A stretch of 64,000 nt of DNA from Cordylochernes scorpioides (Eukaryota > Arthropoda > Arachnida > Pseudoscorpiones > Chernetidae), in contig CP092874.1 of NCBI GenBank assembly GCA_030710605.1, forward strand, positions 20,468,611 through 20,532,610. The letters are read 5' to 3'. The notes beneath the pieces were generated by a model. That model searched no databases and was not told where the DNA came from. It worked only from the letters and a program-made list of their open reading frames with translations. A program made the translations under genes and the position numbers. Below are positions 1 to 10,700 of this stretch, in pieces (positions within the stretch are counted from its first letter, which is position 1; every line of letters begins with the position of its first letter).

Positions 1-269
1 GTTTTGTTCAGCTTTATTATTTTTAATATTTGAAGAGCAGTGGGTGGAAATTCTTTTTGATAGTGTTTTTATAACGGATATTTTATGATCAATGGGGTCA
101 AATGAATTAAAATTGAGATATTTGCCTGTGTGCGTTGGTTTTCTATATATACTGGTTTCTATTTTGCTATTTATTCTGGTGAGCTTGATGTCTAAGAATG
201 CCAAAGTATATATATTATATACAATGAGATAATAAAAAAAAACAATCATACAGGATTAATTTCGAAAAT
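1..269. other. AT-rich flank outside the palindrome
   Basis: This stretch has no counterpart in the sequence beyond the outer end of the right arm (after about 23.70 kb), so it marks the left boundary of the giant palindrome. I see no open reading frame, RNA gene or named repeat in it. Confidence 0.5.
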
Positions 270-344
270 GTAATTTTACATTTTCAAAATTCGTGTTTAC
301 TGCCGATATTCAAAAGGAATGTTGAGGATTGATGATGGATTGTC

Positions 345-690
345 ATACACCGTCGAATTCAACAACAACGCCCGAGTCGAATCCCACTTTTAGACTCTTT
401 TTATTTTTTTTTTTGTGGGAAAATTTCTTCAACGACTCCCCGATTCTTGCAAAAGTCCAACTTCATAAAGTAAGTGCAAATATCCAAATGGGGCTCTGAC
501 ACATTTGTAAGTTCAAAAGTCGAACTATTTTCTACATGTGTAAACACGCAGTGCACTTACAGTAAAAGCAGTCGCCAACTACCCACCATGATTATCATGG
601 CCTGTACTACATATACTAGAGATAATAAAAAACCTTCCACTTTCAATTAGACACCAAAGCAGTCACTAACTAGTACCCACCATGATATAA
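345..690 (+). repeat. tRNA-derived SINE, old copy, left arm
   Basis: A degraded copy of the SINE seen best at 21791-22104. A B-box-like segment (GAGTCGAATCCC) lies near 374. It is followed by the shared body (CCCCGATTCTTGCAAAAGTCC, then a region with CTTACAGTAAAAGCAGTCG and CCCACCATGATTATCATGG). The end is partly duplicated, because CCCACCATGAT recurs near 677. The partner in the right arm is split by a 229-bp hairpin insertion that this copy lacks. Confidence 0.75.
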
Positions 691-1319
691 AAAAGAATAT
701 TTGCATATTTTTCGCTCCAATGAAGCTAATAATTTGTAAAAAAAAAAAAAGTTTTAACTATCTTAACTATTTTAAAGCCAAAATTGAGGGCCAATCAACC
801 ATACGGATCAATACAAAATAACTAATTGACCTCCTTCCCAAAGAAAAAATATTTTTAATTGGTAATTATGACAAGTGGCTCCATCTTCATTTTAACTTAA
901 TAACTATTTCCCCGCTAACTAATATTGCTAGTTAGTGGTGAGAGGGGGATAAAAACTACTTCAACTTCCACCATCAGTTCACTTGTCGACATTCTTACTT
1001 TTTGTTCAATCTCTTTAGCTCTATTTGCATAAATGCTGTCATTGTGGAGTGTTTAGTCTTCCTCTCTCTCTCTAGATTTGCATAGCTATGTGTCAGTTTT
1101 ATTTAAAATAGCATAACTTTATATATATTCACAAAAATTAAATTCACAAAAATTCGTAATAAAAAAATTGTATATGTAATAAATTATATTTTCATATAAC
1201 ACCAAATTATTTTCTTTCTCATCTCTTTGAATGATAAAAAAAGATTGAACAATCCATAATTAAAAATATATTCAACAAATATGCATATATTGGATTTATA
1301 ATTATTTTATTGTTCCAAT

Positions 1320-1445
1320 ATATCATTGGCCTTGTAGAACGAGAGTGGTGTACGCGTGATCGCATGTTTTAGTAAAAAAACACAAACATCCTCGATAAAG
1401 AGAGGCGAGTTGCCCCTCGAAATATTGGAACAATAAAATATTTAT
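1320..1445 (+). repeat. Foldback repeat with hammerhead-like motif (AUAU type)
   Basis: Near 1385-1430 the plus strand reads a degenerate core (CTCGATAA), a 7-bp stem with one mismatch (GAGAGGC with GCCCCTC), then GAAATATTGG. That is the layout of a hammerhead core with a self-complementary AUAU stem III. The core bases are altered, so activity is unlikely. The repeat is bounded by inverted copies of ATATTGGAACAATAAAATA-like sequence. The mirror copy in the right arm is near 22270-22410. Confidence 0.5.
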
Positions 1446-3175
1446 AAATCCATTATATGCATATTTGTTGAATATATATATATGTGATACATTAGCGCGC
1501 CATCTTTTATAAGAAATATAAACTATTTTGACGTGTGTATGATTCTTTATGAATTGAAGCAATATATTCCACACCCCAGTATAATGATTCATACAAAGTT
1601 ACATATTGTACTAAGTTTATATGCAAATGTTTAAAAATATTAACACTTAGTATATGTGTAATTCTGAAGTAAATAAAACTAATCTACAGATATGTAGCTT
1701 AAATTCAAACGTAAAAATTTGCATTTCATTTACTTACGGACATAAATTACCATATTTACAAAATACATTTTCATACGAAAGCGCTTTGTAGATAAACATC
1801 CGAGAAAGATTTTCTCTGTGCGTGAAAGCTTATCATTTTGATGCTCTCGAAACTAAACTTTGTTTTCGAACACGTAAACTTTAATGACTTAGTAAAAATA
1901 CCATTTATTTATCTTATACATAAAATATACGTTTTTTTCACAAACCATCACGAAATTACAAAATTAATCATTAAAATAATAATATGAAGTAAATGGAAAA
2001 ATATTATACTGTTAAATGGTGAAAAAAGAATCCACTGATCATTCAACTGTGCCTTTATTCCGATAGATGGCGTACAGTCATCAGCAACTTTAAGAATTTC
2101 TTTTTTTTTTCATCACATTATGTAATACTCTCTTTAGAATTTAACATCTTATTCAGATTACAAGACCACACTACACATACAGTTTTATAATTTTTCTAAG
2201 AGATCTTCAAAAAATACAATTGGGAGATATTTTTCAAAATAAAACTTGAAGAAGATCTAAATAAGAGAAAAAAGGAAAACCGTAAGTAATATATTGAAAC
2301 AAAAAATTATTTAAACGCTTAATTCTTTTATTGTATGTTTTTAAGCTTTTGGAATATTCTCGTGCGATTAACCTACATACACTCTTTAGGTAATTAATAA
2401 ATCGAGTGTAAGTTTAGTTTGTGATATGAACAAAAAGGTATATTTGCATATATTATTTAGAATAGAATAGCCAATACATTCCTATAACTATTTTATGCAA
2501 ATATCTTATATAAATGTTAGTGTGGACACCGCTATAATTACGTTAATTAAAGTTAGAGACGATCCGATATTCAGGTGGGAATATGTAAATTAGGATGGAT
2601 GGTTTAATGATTTGCATAACTCCCCGATATACCAATATGTCTATCGATGGAATGAGAAATATTCAGAAATTCTAGGGATTCTATTGTCAGTCTTTGAGTT
2701 TGACATTCTGTTCCTGGATTGTAGCAGATTGGAAATGGTTGTGCCCACAATTTGCATATGCGCTCTCTTTAACCAGACATGGAGCAGAAGGCAGTTAAAT
2801 AACTATTCAAACTACCATAACGTAATTTAACCATTGCAACTATTTGTTTGTAGAATGGCCGTCGTGTAGTGAAAATAAGTAAAAAAAACGACGCGCAATA
2901 TTTAGGGGAATCCTCCACTCAGCTACTCCGGAATAAGCAAATTTTGAAGACACGCAACACACGAAATCCTTTTTCTTTAAATTGATTCTTTTTTATCTCT
3001 ATACATATTCTCCAACTTTCCTTAAAGTATTTCTTTGTTTTACCGAAAATACGAAATATAAATTGAATGGGGGTTTATTTGAAATTTATTAAAATAAATA
3101 TATATATATGAAAAAATGAAAGAAAAAATAAAAAGATAAAATGTTGTTTTCTGAACTCTTAGAAACAAAAAAAAA

Positions 3176-3700
3176 GTGTCATAATTCCGCTTATGCAAAT
3201 TGGACTTCCATCATTCCCATCGGTCTCCCCTAACGTATAACTTGGGTGTGTCGATATTGTGAGCATATTTACAAGTTTCCAGACACCAGATGCATTTATT
3301 TAATATTCAAATTTGTATAAACTTCGGTACACTTAACTTACATATACGATATATGCATATATGTTTATAATAGATTTGAAAATAACATGAGTATTATATA
3401 GGAATTTATTTGCTTAAGCCAAACAATAATATAAATTAATATGCTTAAATAAATTTATTTATGCAATTTCTATTAATAATTATATGCGTATAGTCTAGCC
3501 CTATGTAAATAGGTTTTACATAACGACACATAACACAGTAATAAACCGAAGTTTATGCAAATTTGAATAATATATAAATGCATCTGGTGTCTGGAAACTT
3601 GTAAATATGCTTACAATATTGACACACCCAAGTTATACGTTAGGGGAGACCGATGGGAATGATGGAATTCCAATTTGCATAAGCGGAATTATGACACTTT
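3176..3700. repeat. Long-TIR palindromic element (family H), left arm
   Basis: About 165-bp inverted ends, 3180-3345 and 3535-3700, surround a short AT-rich core. The ends begin GTGTCATAATTCCGC, then CTTATGCAAATTGG, and contain CAGACACCAGATGC. Each end carries octamer ATGCAAAT sites. No transposase is inside, so it looks like a non-autonomous foldback element. It is a palindrome nested in the giant palindrome; the mirror copy is 19590-20210. Confidence 0.75.
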
Positions 3701-4561
3701 GTTTTGTTTATAAGTTTTCAGAAAACAACATTTTGCCGTTCATTTGAAGACCGACATATAGAGATTGTGTCAATAGTATCCCATCAAGAGAATTACTCAA
3801 AACACACCGCAGAGAAACAAACCACGGAATAATAAATTCGCAATAGTCGACCGAGACCCTTTTTTTCTGAAAATGTTTCGATTGTCCACGATTTTTAAAG
3901 AACAAACCTAACAGTGAGTGCAGAGATAAAAACACTGGACTCTAACAACTTCTCTATTTGGATAAAGAGAATGTCTGTCGCTGATGATATCAAATAGATT
4001 TAATTTTTTGTAGCGATTGTGTGTTTTTAGGGCCTGAAATGAGAAAAATAAAATTTCTAGTTACTATCTCAAACTTCCTTGGAGTTAAAAAGGTAGGAGA
4101 AGTTAAAGTATTCTTCCTATAAAGATTATTCATTCTTATTCATTAATATGTTTCAAAAAATTCCATACATATATCTATTTGCATAAATAGCATATATAAC
4201 TGTTATGCAAAATATCAACTATAATAAATGAGTTACAGTAACTTTCTAATCAGTTTCTCTCCACATTAAGTTCCAATGAGTTAAAAATGTAGATAAAATA
4301 GACAATATCACATATTTTATCACTCATCTTCATTTTGGATAAACCTCGATACTGTTTAGGATTCGATATCACTTAAAACTTGAAAAAACTGGCTTATGAT
4401 CTAGTGCATGATAAGTCGAATTGCTCTCTACATGTGAGATGTGTATTGAGTTTTATTTTTAATATGCAGTAAATATATATACATATTAAAAATAAAGAAG
4501 GCATCTCCTGACCACGAGCACATGTGTTTTTTTTTTCAATTGTTTTTTCATATATACATAT

Positions 4562-4959
4562 TTAATTCTATATTAATTAATATTTAATCTATAATATTTA
4601 ATACATATTAATACATATATACATTGAATAAAACAAAGCATCAAGGGCTGCGTATCTTTATTAGAACAAATATATACGAGCTTTCGGGCACATACGCCCT
4701 TCTACAAGAATTAATGAAACAATAATCCAACTAGTTTGAAATAAGATTTATATATAATTTTAAATTTAACGTGCATATCCACGATACATTTAAATTATAT
4801 ATAAATCTTATTTCAAACTAGTTGGATCATTGTTTCATTAATTCCTGTAGAAGGGCGTATGTGCCCGAAAGCTCGTATATATTTGTTCTAATAAAGATAC
4901 GCAGCCCTTGATGCTTTGTTTTATTCAATTATAAATCGTACAGGGCTTTTTCAATTGAC
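4562..4959. mobile_element. Foldback hairpin element with 12-bp TSD (left arm only)
   Basis: A near-perfect inverted repeat: 4630-4775 pairs with 4785-4930. It is flanked by a direct repeat ATATATACATAT at 4550-4561 and 4960-4971. The right arm has a single copy of that 12-mer (17323-17334) and no insert, which gives an empty site. Each arm carries a hammerhead-like motif: minus strand near 4677-4706 and plus strand 4844-4874, with CTGTAGA, a GGGC/GCCC stem and GAAAGCT. The core has U at position 6, so it is probably inactive. A 12-bp duplication fits target-primed reverse transcription, as for Penelope-like elements, better than cut-and-paste. Confidence 0.8.
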
Positions 4960-4974
4960 ATATATACATATGTA

Positions 4975-5305
4975 CACCAAAAAATGCACCTCTCCCTTTA
5001 ATTATGAATCATAACGATGCACTGTACATCATCCTAGTAAATAAACCATTACTTATAATGGTGAAGAATAAGCTACAACACTAGTTTTGGAAAATTCAGA
5101 CAAAAGTCAACAACCAGTATACCCTGGTTTCTGGCTATGTCCCTCATCAGTACAGGGACGGCTTCTATTTCATAACATACTACGAGAAGGGTGATAAAAT
5201 CGGTCGAATTTATCAAACAAGTGTTTAAGCTGGTGAAGTATTAAGGGCCGGTTTTCAACAAATTTTAAAGGGAGAGGTGCCTTTTCTGGTACATGAATTT
5301 GATCC
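4975..5305 (-). repeat. Family D ribozyme-bearing repeat, left arm copy
   Basis: The ends are inverted relative to each other (GCACCTCTCCCTTTAA near 4986 and its complement near 5270). The element carries a hammerhead on the minus strand at 5114-5156. The better-preserved partner is at 17005-17322 in the right arm. Fragments of the same family occur at 34745-34930, 46800-47040 and 53100-53310. No protein is encoded. Confidence 0.75.
5114..5156 (-). ncRNA. Hammerhead ribozyme, slightly decayed copy
   Basis: On the minus strand: stem I CCTGTA with TACTGG (one mismatch), core CTGATGA, a weakened stem II around loop CATA, GAAA, stem III ACC/GGT closed by a 2-nt loop, and A at the cleavage position. 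The intact partner at 17138-17180 differs at only a few bases, and those changes break pairs in stems I and II. It was probably active once; present activity is doubtful. Confidence 0.65.
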
Positions 5306-5638
5306 TCCTGCAATTTGTTAAATATATATGTCTACAATATTTTTATATTTCCCATAGTTTCGTTAAACAGCATCGCTAGGAATAAACCTATATATATACA
5401 GATATCAATATGCAAAAATTGTAGCGATCTAATGAATCAATTTGACAATATCACTGGAAAGGTTCACCACGGATAAACCAAACCATCCCAATTCTTTTTC
5501 ATATTCAGTTCACTAATTGCATGAATTTGTCCTTTATTTTGAAAGAAAAAAAAATCAATAGCACTGAATATTTCCATACTCTAAATAAATTTTATATTCA
5601 ATTTGATCATTGACTAATCATATTGTTGCATATTTGTA

Positions 5639-5856
5639 CACTCATGGACAAAACTTAAGTAGATGGAAAGTCTTTGATGTCACCAGTCGTTTATATATAT
5701 ATATATTTTTTTCTCTAGATAGAGGCAATTTTGTTCACGCTTGGTTTTCTCATATGTCTTCAATAAAGGTCACTGTAATATCTTTCAGAGTTATTGTCTA
5801 AATTCCGATATATACATGGTAAAAGGTACAACTTCCTTAAGTTTTGTCCATGAGTG
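5639..5856. mobile_element. Tc1/mariner-type MITE (family E), left arm
   Basis: About 20-bp terminal inverted repeats (CACTCATGGACAAAACTTAA) flanked by TA, total about 218 bp, with no transposase inside. Other copies are 16436-16656 (mirror), 52784-52999 and 55558-55784. The TIR sequence and TA target fit the Tc1/mariner superfamily. Confidence 0.8.
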
Positions 5857-6079
5857 TATGTAGATGGTTTTACAGGATAAACATAGAGTTGACTTGTCCA
5901 TACAAGGCATGATAGCTTTCATTATATCGAGCTCTTTTATATCGCTAAAACCTTTAATGCCAAATTAAAAAAATATAAATTAACTATAATAAATCTTAAA
6001 ATTCTCTTCTCCAGAGGGAAGAAAAAACAATAAATATCATAGCCATATGAATAATCGAAATAAGTAGGATACAATAAGG

Positions 6080-6640
6080 TTTTAAGAAAAAAAAGGCATC
6101 TCCTTATCGTGCAACTGAAAGTTGCTGACGGCTTGCGCCATCTATCGGAATAAATTCAGTTGCACGATAAGGAGATGCCTTTTTTGTCTTAATTTATACA
6201 CCTTATCCCAGTACAATATCACATTTGTACTATTATTTCACAACAAGATTTTTGTTCTATTTAATCTACAAAAAAATAATAAAACAAAAGTGAATTTGTA
6301 CTGGGATCGGGTGGATAAATTAAGAGAAAATAAAATTCATCTTGATAGTACAACTAAAAGTTGCTGATGGAGGGGGGCCATCTATCAGAATAAATATCAA
6401 TTGTTCGTTGCTTTTTTAATTATTCCAGAATTGGCCAAATACCCATTCTTAATTAATCAAGGGCCAACAGCCCGAAACCCGTACCTGGTTAGTATTTCTT
6501 GGTTAATAAAAATGGGTATTTGTGGCCAATTCTGGAATAATTAAAAATCAACGAATAGTTGAGATATTTATTCCGATAGATGGCGCAAGCCATCAGCAAC
6601 TTTTATTTGCACGTTCGGGAGATGTCTTTTTTATTTTTCC
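6080..6640. repeat. Family A repeats, left arm cluster 1
   Basis: Family A units run from GGCATCTCCTTATCGTGCAA through TTGCTGATGGCTTGCGCCAT to AATTGGCCAAATACCCATTC. Here several are arranged head to head. 6085-6190 is a compact hairpin in which two family A ends meet. 6345-6640 holds an inverted pair around a remnant hammerhead half (GGGCCAACAGCCCGAAAC near 6461) whose CTGATGA half is lost. The counterpart is 15440-16195. Confidence 0.75.
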
Positions 6641-7289
6641 TGAATGTATGATGTTATTTCATGGTAGTGTGTTTTTCATGGATGGTTAGCAATGTACTTT
6701 CCTTCTAGAGAGTTAAAAACAATTTTTAAAAATAACATTTTAAAAGAAAGTTTTCTATCATTATATTTTAATACGCAACAACAATATATTTTTTAAAAGG
6801 AAATTGTTTCCTTTTCCCCCTAAATATTTCATAGAGGAAAGCAACTTTTAAAGAAATTGTTCGATAAAAAATCTATAATGTAAACAAAAAGTTTTTTTTT
6901 TCCCTCTATTCTCTCAACAGAAATAATAATTTCGCATATAGAAAATTTTCTTTGAAATCATTTTTTTTTGATGGAAATCAATAAAAAAATATATCTTTTG
7001 TTTTTTTTTTCCGTTAAAATATTTATTTTCTTAAACAATTCGAATTATAGATCGATTAAAGAGAGAAATAAATTCGCAGAATAAATATGAAAAATAAAAT
7101 AACTTGGGTACCACTGTATTTCAATAAACACTATAAAATAGGATTTTTATATTGTCTCTCTCTCTATCTTATATATTATATTATATTTATGTTATAGTTT
7201 TTTAATGTTTCAGACATTTTTTAAACTGGATTTTACATTATGGATCCATTAAAGCATTTAATATATATATATATATACTAAAAAATTAT
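6641..7289. other. AT-rich stretch without gene
   Basis: Long A and T runs and short TA repeats, with no open frame and no recognisable element. It is conserved with 14800-15440 in the right arm. Confidence 0.4.
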
Positions 7290-7650
7290 ATTACTCGTAC
7301 GATGCACTAGCGCGCCATCTGTTATCAAATTACAAAACTATTTTAGACGCGTAATATTATTTTTTAAAAAATAAAAAATATATATATTTATAATAATATG
7401 TAATTCTGCTGCTGTCCTCAAAGCTTATGTCCATAGTTCATCTAAAATACCCATTCCAAGAGTCTACCAACAGTATCACTATAAAAGGAAGTTCCAAAAA
7501 TGCAATATAACAGCGGTATGGCGAAACCGCTGGGAGGGTTCACCACTGATGAGCCAGGCCCTCCCTTTAATTTTTCCATTGCAGTAAGGGCAGTAGAAAT
7601 TGTTTTATTTTAAAAAGAATATTACGCGTCTAAAATAGTTTCGTATTTTG
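7290..7650 (+). repeat. Family B repeat, left arm
   Basis: The ends carry GATGCACTAGCGCGCCATCT and ATTACGCGTCTAAAATAG, with GCAGTAAGGGCAGTAGAAAT between them. It includes the permuted hammerhead motif at 7511-7583, which here has a 12-nt internal deletion. Other copies are 13860-14215, 25150-25362, 48340-48500 and 48595-48880. Confidence 0.75.
7511..7569 (+). ncRNA. Reverse-order hammerhead motif, truncated copy
   Basis: It contains CAGCGGT-A, then CGAAACCGCTG, then CACCACTGATGAGCCAGG, as in the complete copy at 13933-14000. The linker and part of the stem I and stem II strands between the first two blocks are missing (about 12 nt), so stems I and II cannot both form. The GGGAGGG/CCCTCCC stem is intact. 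Confidence 0.5.
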
Positions 7651-7735
7651 ATACTAAAAAAATGCATTAAATATTGTATATATACTATAAATGTATTAAA
7701 ATATATTGTTTACTATATATATATATATATATATA

Positions 7736-7916
7736 CAGTAGAACTACCTCCCTGTAAAAGACAACACCTAATTACAGAGCCAAAGTGTCCTCTAGGGAGA
7801 GTTGTCTTCTTACTGGAGAGTTGCAAAAAGGTAAAAATGGTAATTTTGCAAATGAAAACTGTCCTTTATAGAGAAGTGTCTTCTAGAGTGAGTGTCCTCT
7901 CATGGAGGTTCTACTG
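7736..7916. mobile_element. pogo/Tigger-like MITE, left arm
   Basis: Ends CAGTAGAACTACCTCC and GGAGGTTCTACTG, flanked by TA, 181 bp, rich in short repeats of the GTGTCCTCT type. No coding capacity. The ends resemble those of pogo-like elements. The mirror copy is 13592-13772. Confidence 0.7.
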
Positions 7917-7999
7917 CATATTAAATACATTGTATAATATACATGTATACTATAAATGTATTAAAGATTGTAAATATTACATCGAATAAATACTTTTAA

Positions 8000-8765
8000 A
8001 TGTGAAAAAAGAAAGAAAAATGGGCAAGTGTTGATATTTTAAGAAAGAAAAAAAAAGGCATCTCCTTATCGTGCAACTGAAAGTTACTGATGACTTGCAA
8101 AATTTTGGTATAATTAAAAAAGCAACGAATAGTTTATATTTATTCCGATAGATGGCGCAAGCCATCAGCAAATTTTATTTGCACGATAAGGAGATGCCTT
8201 TTTTTTTTTCTTTCATAATTTATGCACCTTATCCCAGTACAATATCACATTTGTACTATTTTTCATAGGTGTTTATATTAAAAAAACAAAATTGTCATTT
8301 CTTTACCGCTATCTAAAATGGTCATATGAGAGGTCAGGAAATGCCCCCAATTTTGTTTTTAATACTTTCAAATATTATAAATATATTATCAAAAACTTCT
8401 AATTTACATATAACCTTATTTTACTACGGGAGACTATCACGAGAAAACGCGAGCTTCGAACAGAAAAGTCTATCTAGCATGTTTTTTTTTTTTTTTTACT
8501 ACTGAAAGTTGCTGATGGCTTACGCCATCTATCGGAATAAACATCAACTATTCGTTGGTTTTTAATAATTCCAGAATTGGCCAAATACCCATTCTTGATT
8601 AATCAAGAAAAACTAACCGCATACGCGTTCCGGGCTGTTGGCCCTCATCAGCGTGGTGGCGCAAGCCATCAGCAACTTTCAATTGCACGATAAGGAGATT
8701 CCTTTTTTTATTTCTTAATTTATACATCTTATCCCAGTACAATATCACATTTGTACTATTTTTTT
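8000..8765. repeat. Family A repeats, left arm cluster 2
   Basis: Two inverted pairs of family A ends (8050-8260 and 8500-8760). The second encloses a hammerhead-like motif on the minus strand at 8600-8655: CTGATGA core, perfect GGGC/GCCC stem, but GGAA in place of GAAA and a weak stem I. The counterpart in the right arm is 12735-13470. Confidence 0.7.
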
Positions 8766-9136
8766 AAACTTTATTTACTACGTTTAAAATTAAATACATA
8801 ATCTTACGAGTCGCCCTCACTGTCTGTTTAACCTTTTCTTACAACATAAACCTTAGATTATTAAAATATTGGATCAGTAAACATGAGGGCAACCATTTCT
8901 CTTAATTTTTCCTTACTTTATTTTTCATATAACACTTTTGTAAAAACAAAAAAAGGTGATAATGATAAATTCAATGAATATTTACACAATCATAGAAAAA
9001 TTATATTAAACCTTTATATAAACATAAATATTCTAACTAAATTAAACACTGTCGTTTATTTTGGTAAACAACTCTTCTTCAAGCCGTAAATTATTTACAT
9101 TAACCTTTATAATATTACACCTTTATAACATATAAC

Positions 9137-9177
9137 ACCTTGATAAAGGTTGGCGTTCAGCCAACTGAAATATTGGT
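9137..9177 (+). ncRNA. Hammerhead-like motif with UUGAUAA core
   Basis: Order: ACC (stem I), TTGATAA, a GTTGGC/GCCAAC stem II, GAAA, TAT, T, then GGT (stem I). Relative to the canonical CUGAUGA, positions 3 and 8 are both changed (C to U, G to A), which preserves a possible 3-8 base pair. Stem III is the self-complementary AUAU with no loop, so only a dimer could close it. Confidence 0.5.
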
Positions 9178-9528
9178 AAAATAAATGATATTTTGATCCA
9201 ATATATGCCTTTTTAATTAAATATCAACCTTTCTTTACCACTTTATTTCCAACATATCAACGTTACCCTTTCGTACTTTTCAAGGAATTATTTATCTACT
9301 GTTTTACTTCTTCAGAAATTCTGATATTTTCAAAGTGTCTTGATATTCAAAAGCCACTGTTAACCATTTTGTAGATATTGTAACGTGTTTGTTAGTTGAC
9401 GTTAAACAGCATTTGGAAGATTAAAAGAAAAGTCTTTATTTTCTTTTAGGCTAACATCAGACATAAGTTTACATGTCAATATATATTTAATAAAAAGGAA
9501 TATATTGGATCAAAATATCATTTATTTT

Positions 9529-9569
9529 ACCAATATTTCAGTTGGCTGAACGCCAACCTTTATCAAGGT
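9529..9569 (-). ncRNA. Hammerhead-like motif with UUGAUAA core, second copy
   Basis: On the minus strand it repeats the motif at 9137-9177 exactly through core, stem II, GAAA and TATT. Stem I is one pair longer (TACC with GGTA). The two copies sit in inverted orientation about 390 bp apart. Confidence 0.5.
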
Positions 9570-9839
9570 ATTATAACATATTAAAGTGTGTCAACAACAA
9601 ACTCAGCGCCACATAACGTCAACAGCATATTAGTAAAATAAATGATATTTTGATCTGATATATGCCTTCTTATAAAGTAATACTTAAAGCCTCCCCGCAT
9701 AAGTTTCTTTTTTGTGAAAAATTAACATTATTTTTTAAAGAGAAATATGTACTATTTCTTATGTACTATATGAGAGAAATATGTACTAATATGCCTTCTT
9801 AATTAAAGATTTATTTATGGATTGCTCTATTTTCAAAAT

Positions 9840-10130
9840 GTGGATATATATATTACAATAAGTCAAAAAGACACAGAGTATTATCAGTGATAATGTGCTC
9901 ACTGATAATTTACCATATATCCTGTAGGCATGCCAGCTGCTGTTACAGATATATTTTGAAACAGCCCGACAGCCCTGCCCCTACTTCCTGACTCCCTGCC
10001 GGCCTGGAACTACCTGGTTACCTGGTTCACCTCAGTAATGACTAGACTTCTCCTCTAGACTGTAGCTGTACAGCCCGGGTAGTTGGCGTTTTACGCTCCA
10101 GGAGCCCAGGTTATCTCTATTTTCTCTCTC
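9840..10130. other. GC-richer insertion in left arm
   Basis: A segment of about 150 bp (9950-10110) is much richer in G+C than its surroundings and has no counterpart at the matching place in the right arm. It has no open frame. It could be a fragment of an LTR, but no paired ends are visible. Confidence 0.35.
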
Positions 10131-10139
10131 TATATTTCA

Positions 10140-10440
10140 CAATTTTGTTAATTTCATTATCTATGTCTCGTTGTTTGAAGCATCGAGGATCTGCACACCA
10201 TAAATATCTGAACTTTCAGAATTTGCATAAAAGTAAACAGTGTTTCTTGTAAAAAGATACTTCGGCCAGTAAAAATCTTTTTATTACCTCGACGTTTCGA
10301 CAAAAAACTTTTGTCCTCGTCAGAAGAAAACAAAAATAAAAACATTTAGCAAGGCGTTAAAAATTATTCTAAGGCTCCAAGGGCATTCTCACGCGAATAT
10401 CGGCCAGGCAGCCTCTATCTTCACGATAAGTAAACAGTGG
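10140..10440. repeat. Family G ribozyme repeat, left arm
   Basis: Ends resemble AAGATACTTCGGCCAGTAAA. The repeat carries a hammerhead motif on the minus strand at 10287-10327 and the inverted partner end near 10380-10440. Related copies are 12230-12600 and 49083-49430. Confidence 0.65.
10287..10327 (-). ncRNA. Hammerhead motif, family G
   Basis: The minus strand has TCTT (stem I, with wobbles to GAGG), CTGACGA, a GACAAAA/TTTTGTC stem II offset by one G, GAAA, then CGTC. Stem III is the loop-less self-complementary ACGU and the cleavage triplet is GUC. All core bases are intact. Stem I is weak as a monomer. Confidence 0.55.
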
Positions 10441-10519
10441 TCAAATAAGACAACGATATCTCCACATTCGCAGAAGACAAAAAGAAACACAAATCGTGGA
10501 GAATAGATTCTTTATATAC

Positions 10520-10690
10520 GTGAACGATCAACAAGCTTTCGGGCAAAACCTCCTTTCTACGGGTACTAAATGACACGAGTAGCAATATTTTATTTTGTAC
10601 CCGTAGACAATTGATAATTAAAATAATATTATTGACATCTTGTCAATACATGCAAAAGTGCACAGTCTGTACTATTTTTTTAAAAAAAGA
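10520..10690. repeat. Remnant of AGCU-type hammerhead repeat
   Basis: The minus strand near 10530-10565 reads CCGTAGAAAGGAGGTTTTGCC, then CGAAAGCTTGTT: the hammerhead-like layout with degenerate core and self-complementary AGCU. It is adjacent to an AT-rich tail with CTTGTCAATACATGC. The mirror is near 11850-11995, and a similar tail lies at 62800-62840. Confidence 0.45.
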
Positions 10691-10700
10691 TAATTATATA

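Larger units (their letters stand above)
9100..9660. repeat. Inverted pair of AUAU-type hammerhead repeats
   Basis: Two oppositely oriented units with CCAATATATGCCTT and AAATGATATTTTGATC ends, each carrying the hammerhead-like motif described at 9137-9177 and 9529-9569. A fragment of a third unit lies near 9630-9670. The right arm lacks most of this segment, so it is partly a left-arm insertion. A related unit with ATATTGGATC and CCAATATATGCC is at 58450-58515. Confidence 0.6.

Noticed and set aside
2612-2830. 72-codon frame conserved in both palindrome arms (also 20548-20766)
   Set aside because: It starts at TTG rather than ATG, has no recognisable domain and matches only its own mirror copy; the high identity is shared by flanking non-coding bases.
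8600-8655. Active hammerhead on the minus strand
   Set aside because: GGAA replaces GAAA and stem I does not pair well, so it is annotated only as a remnant.
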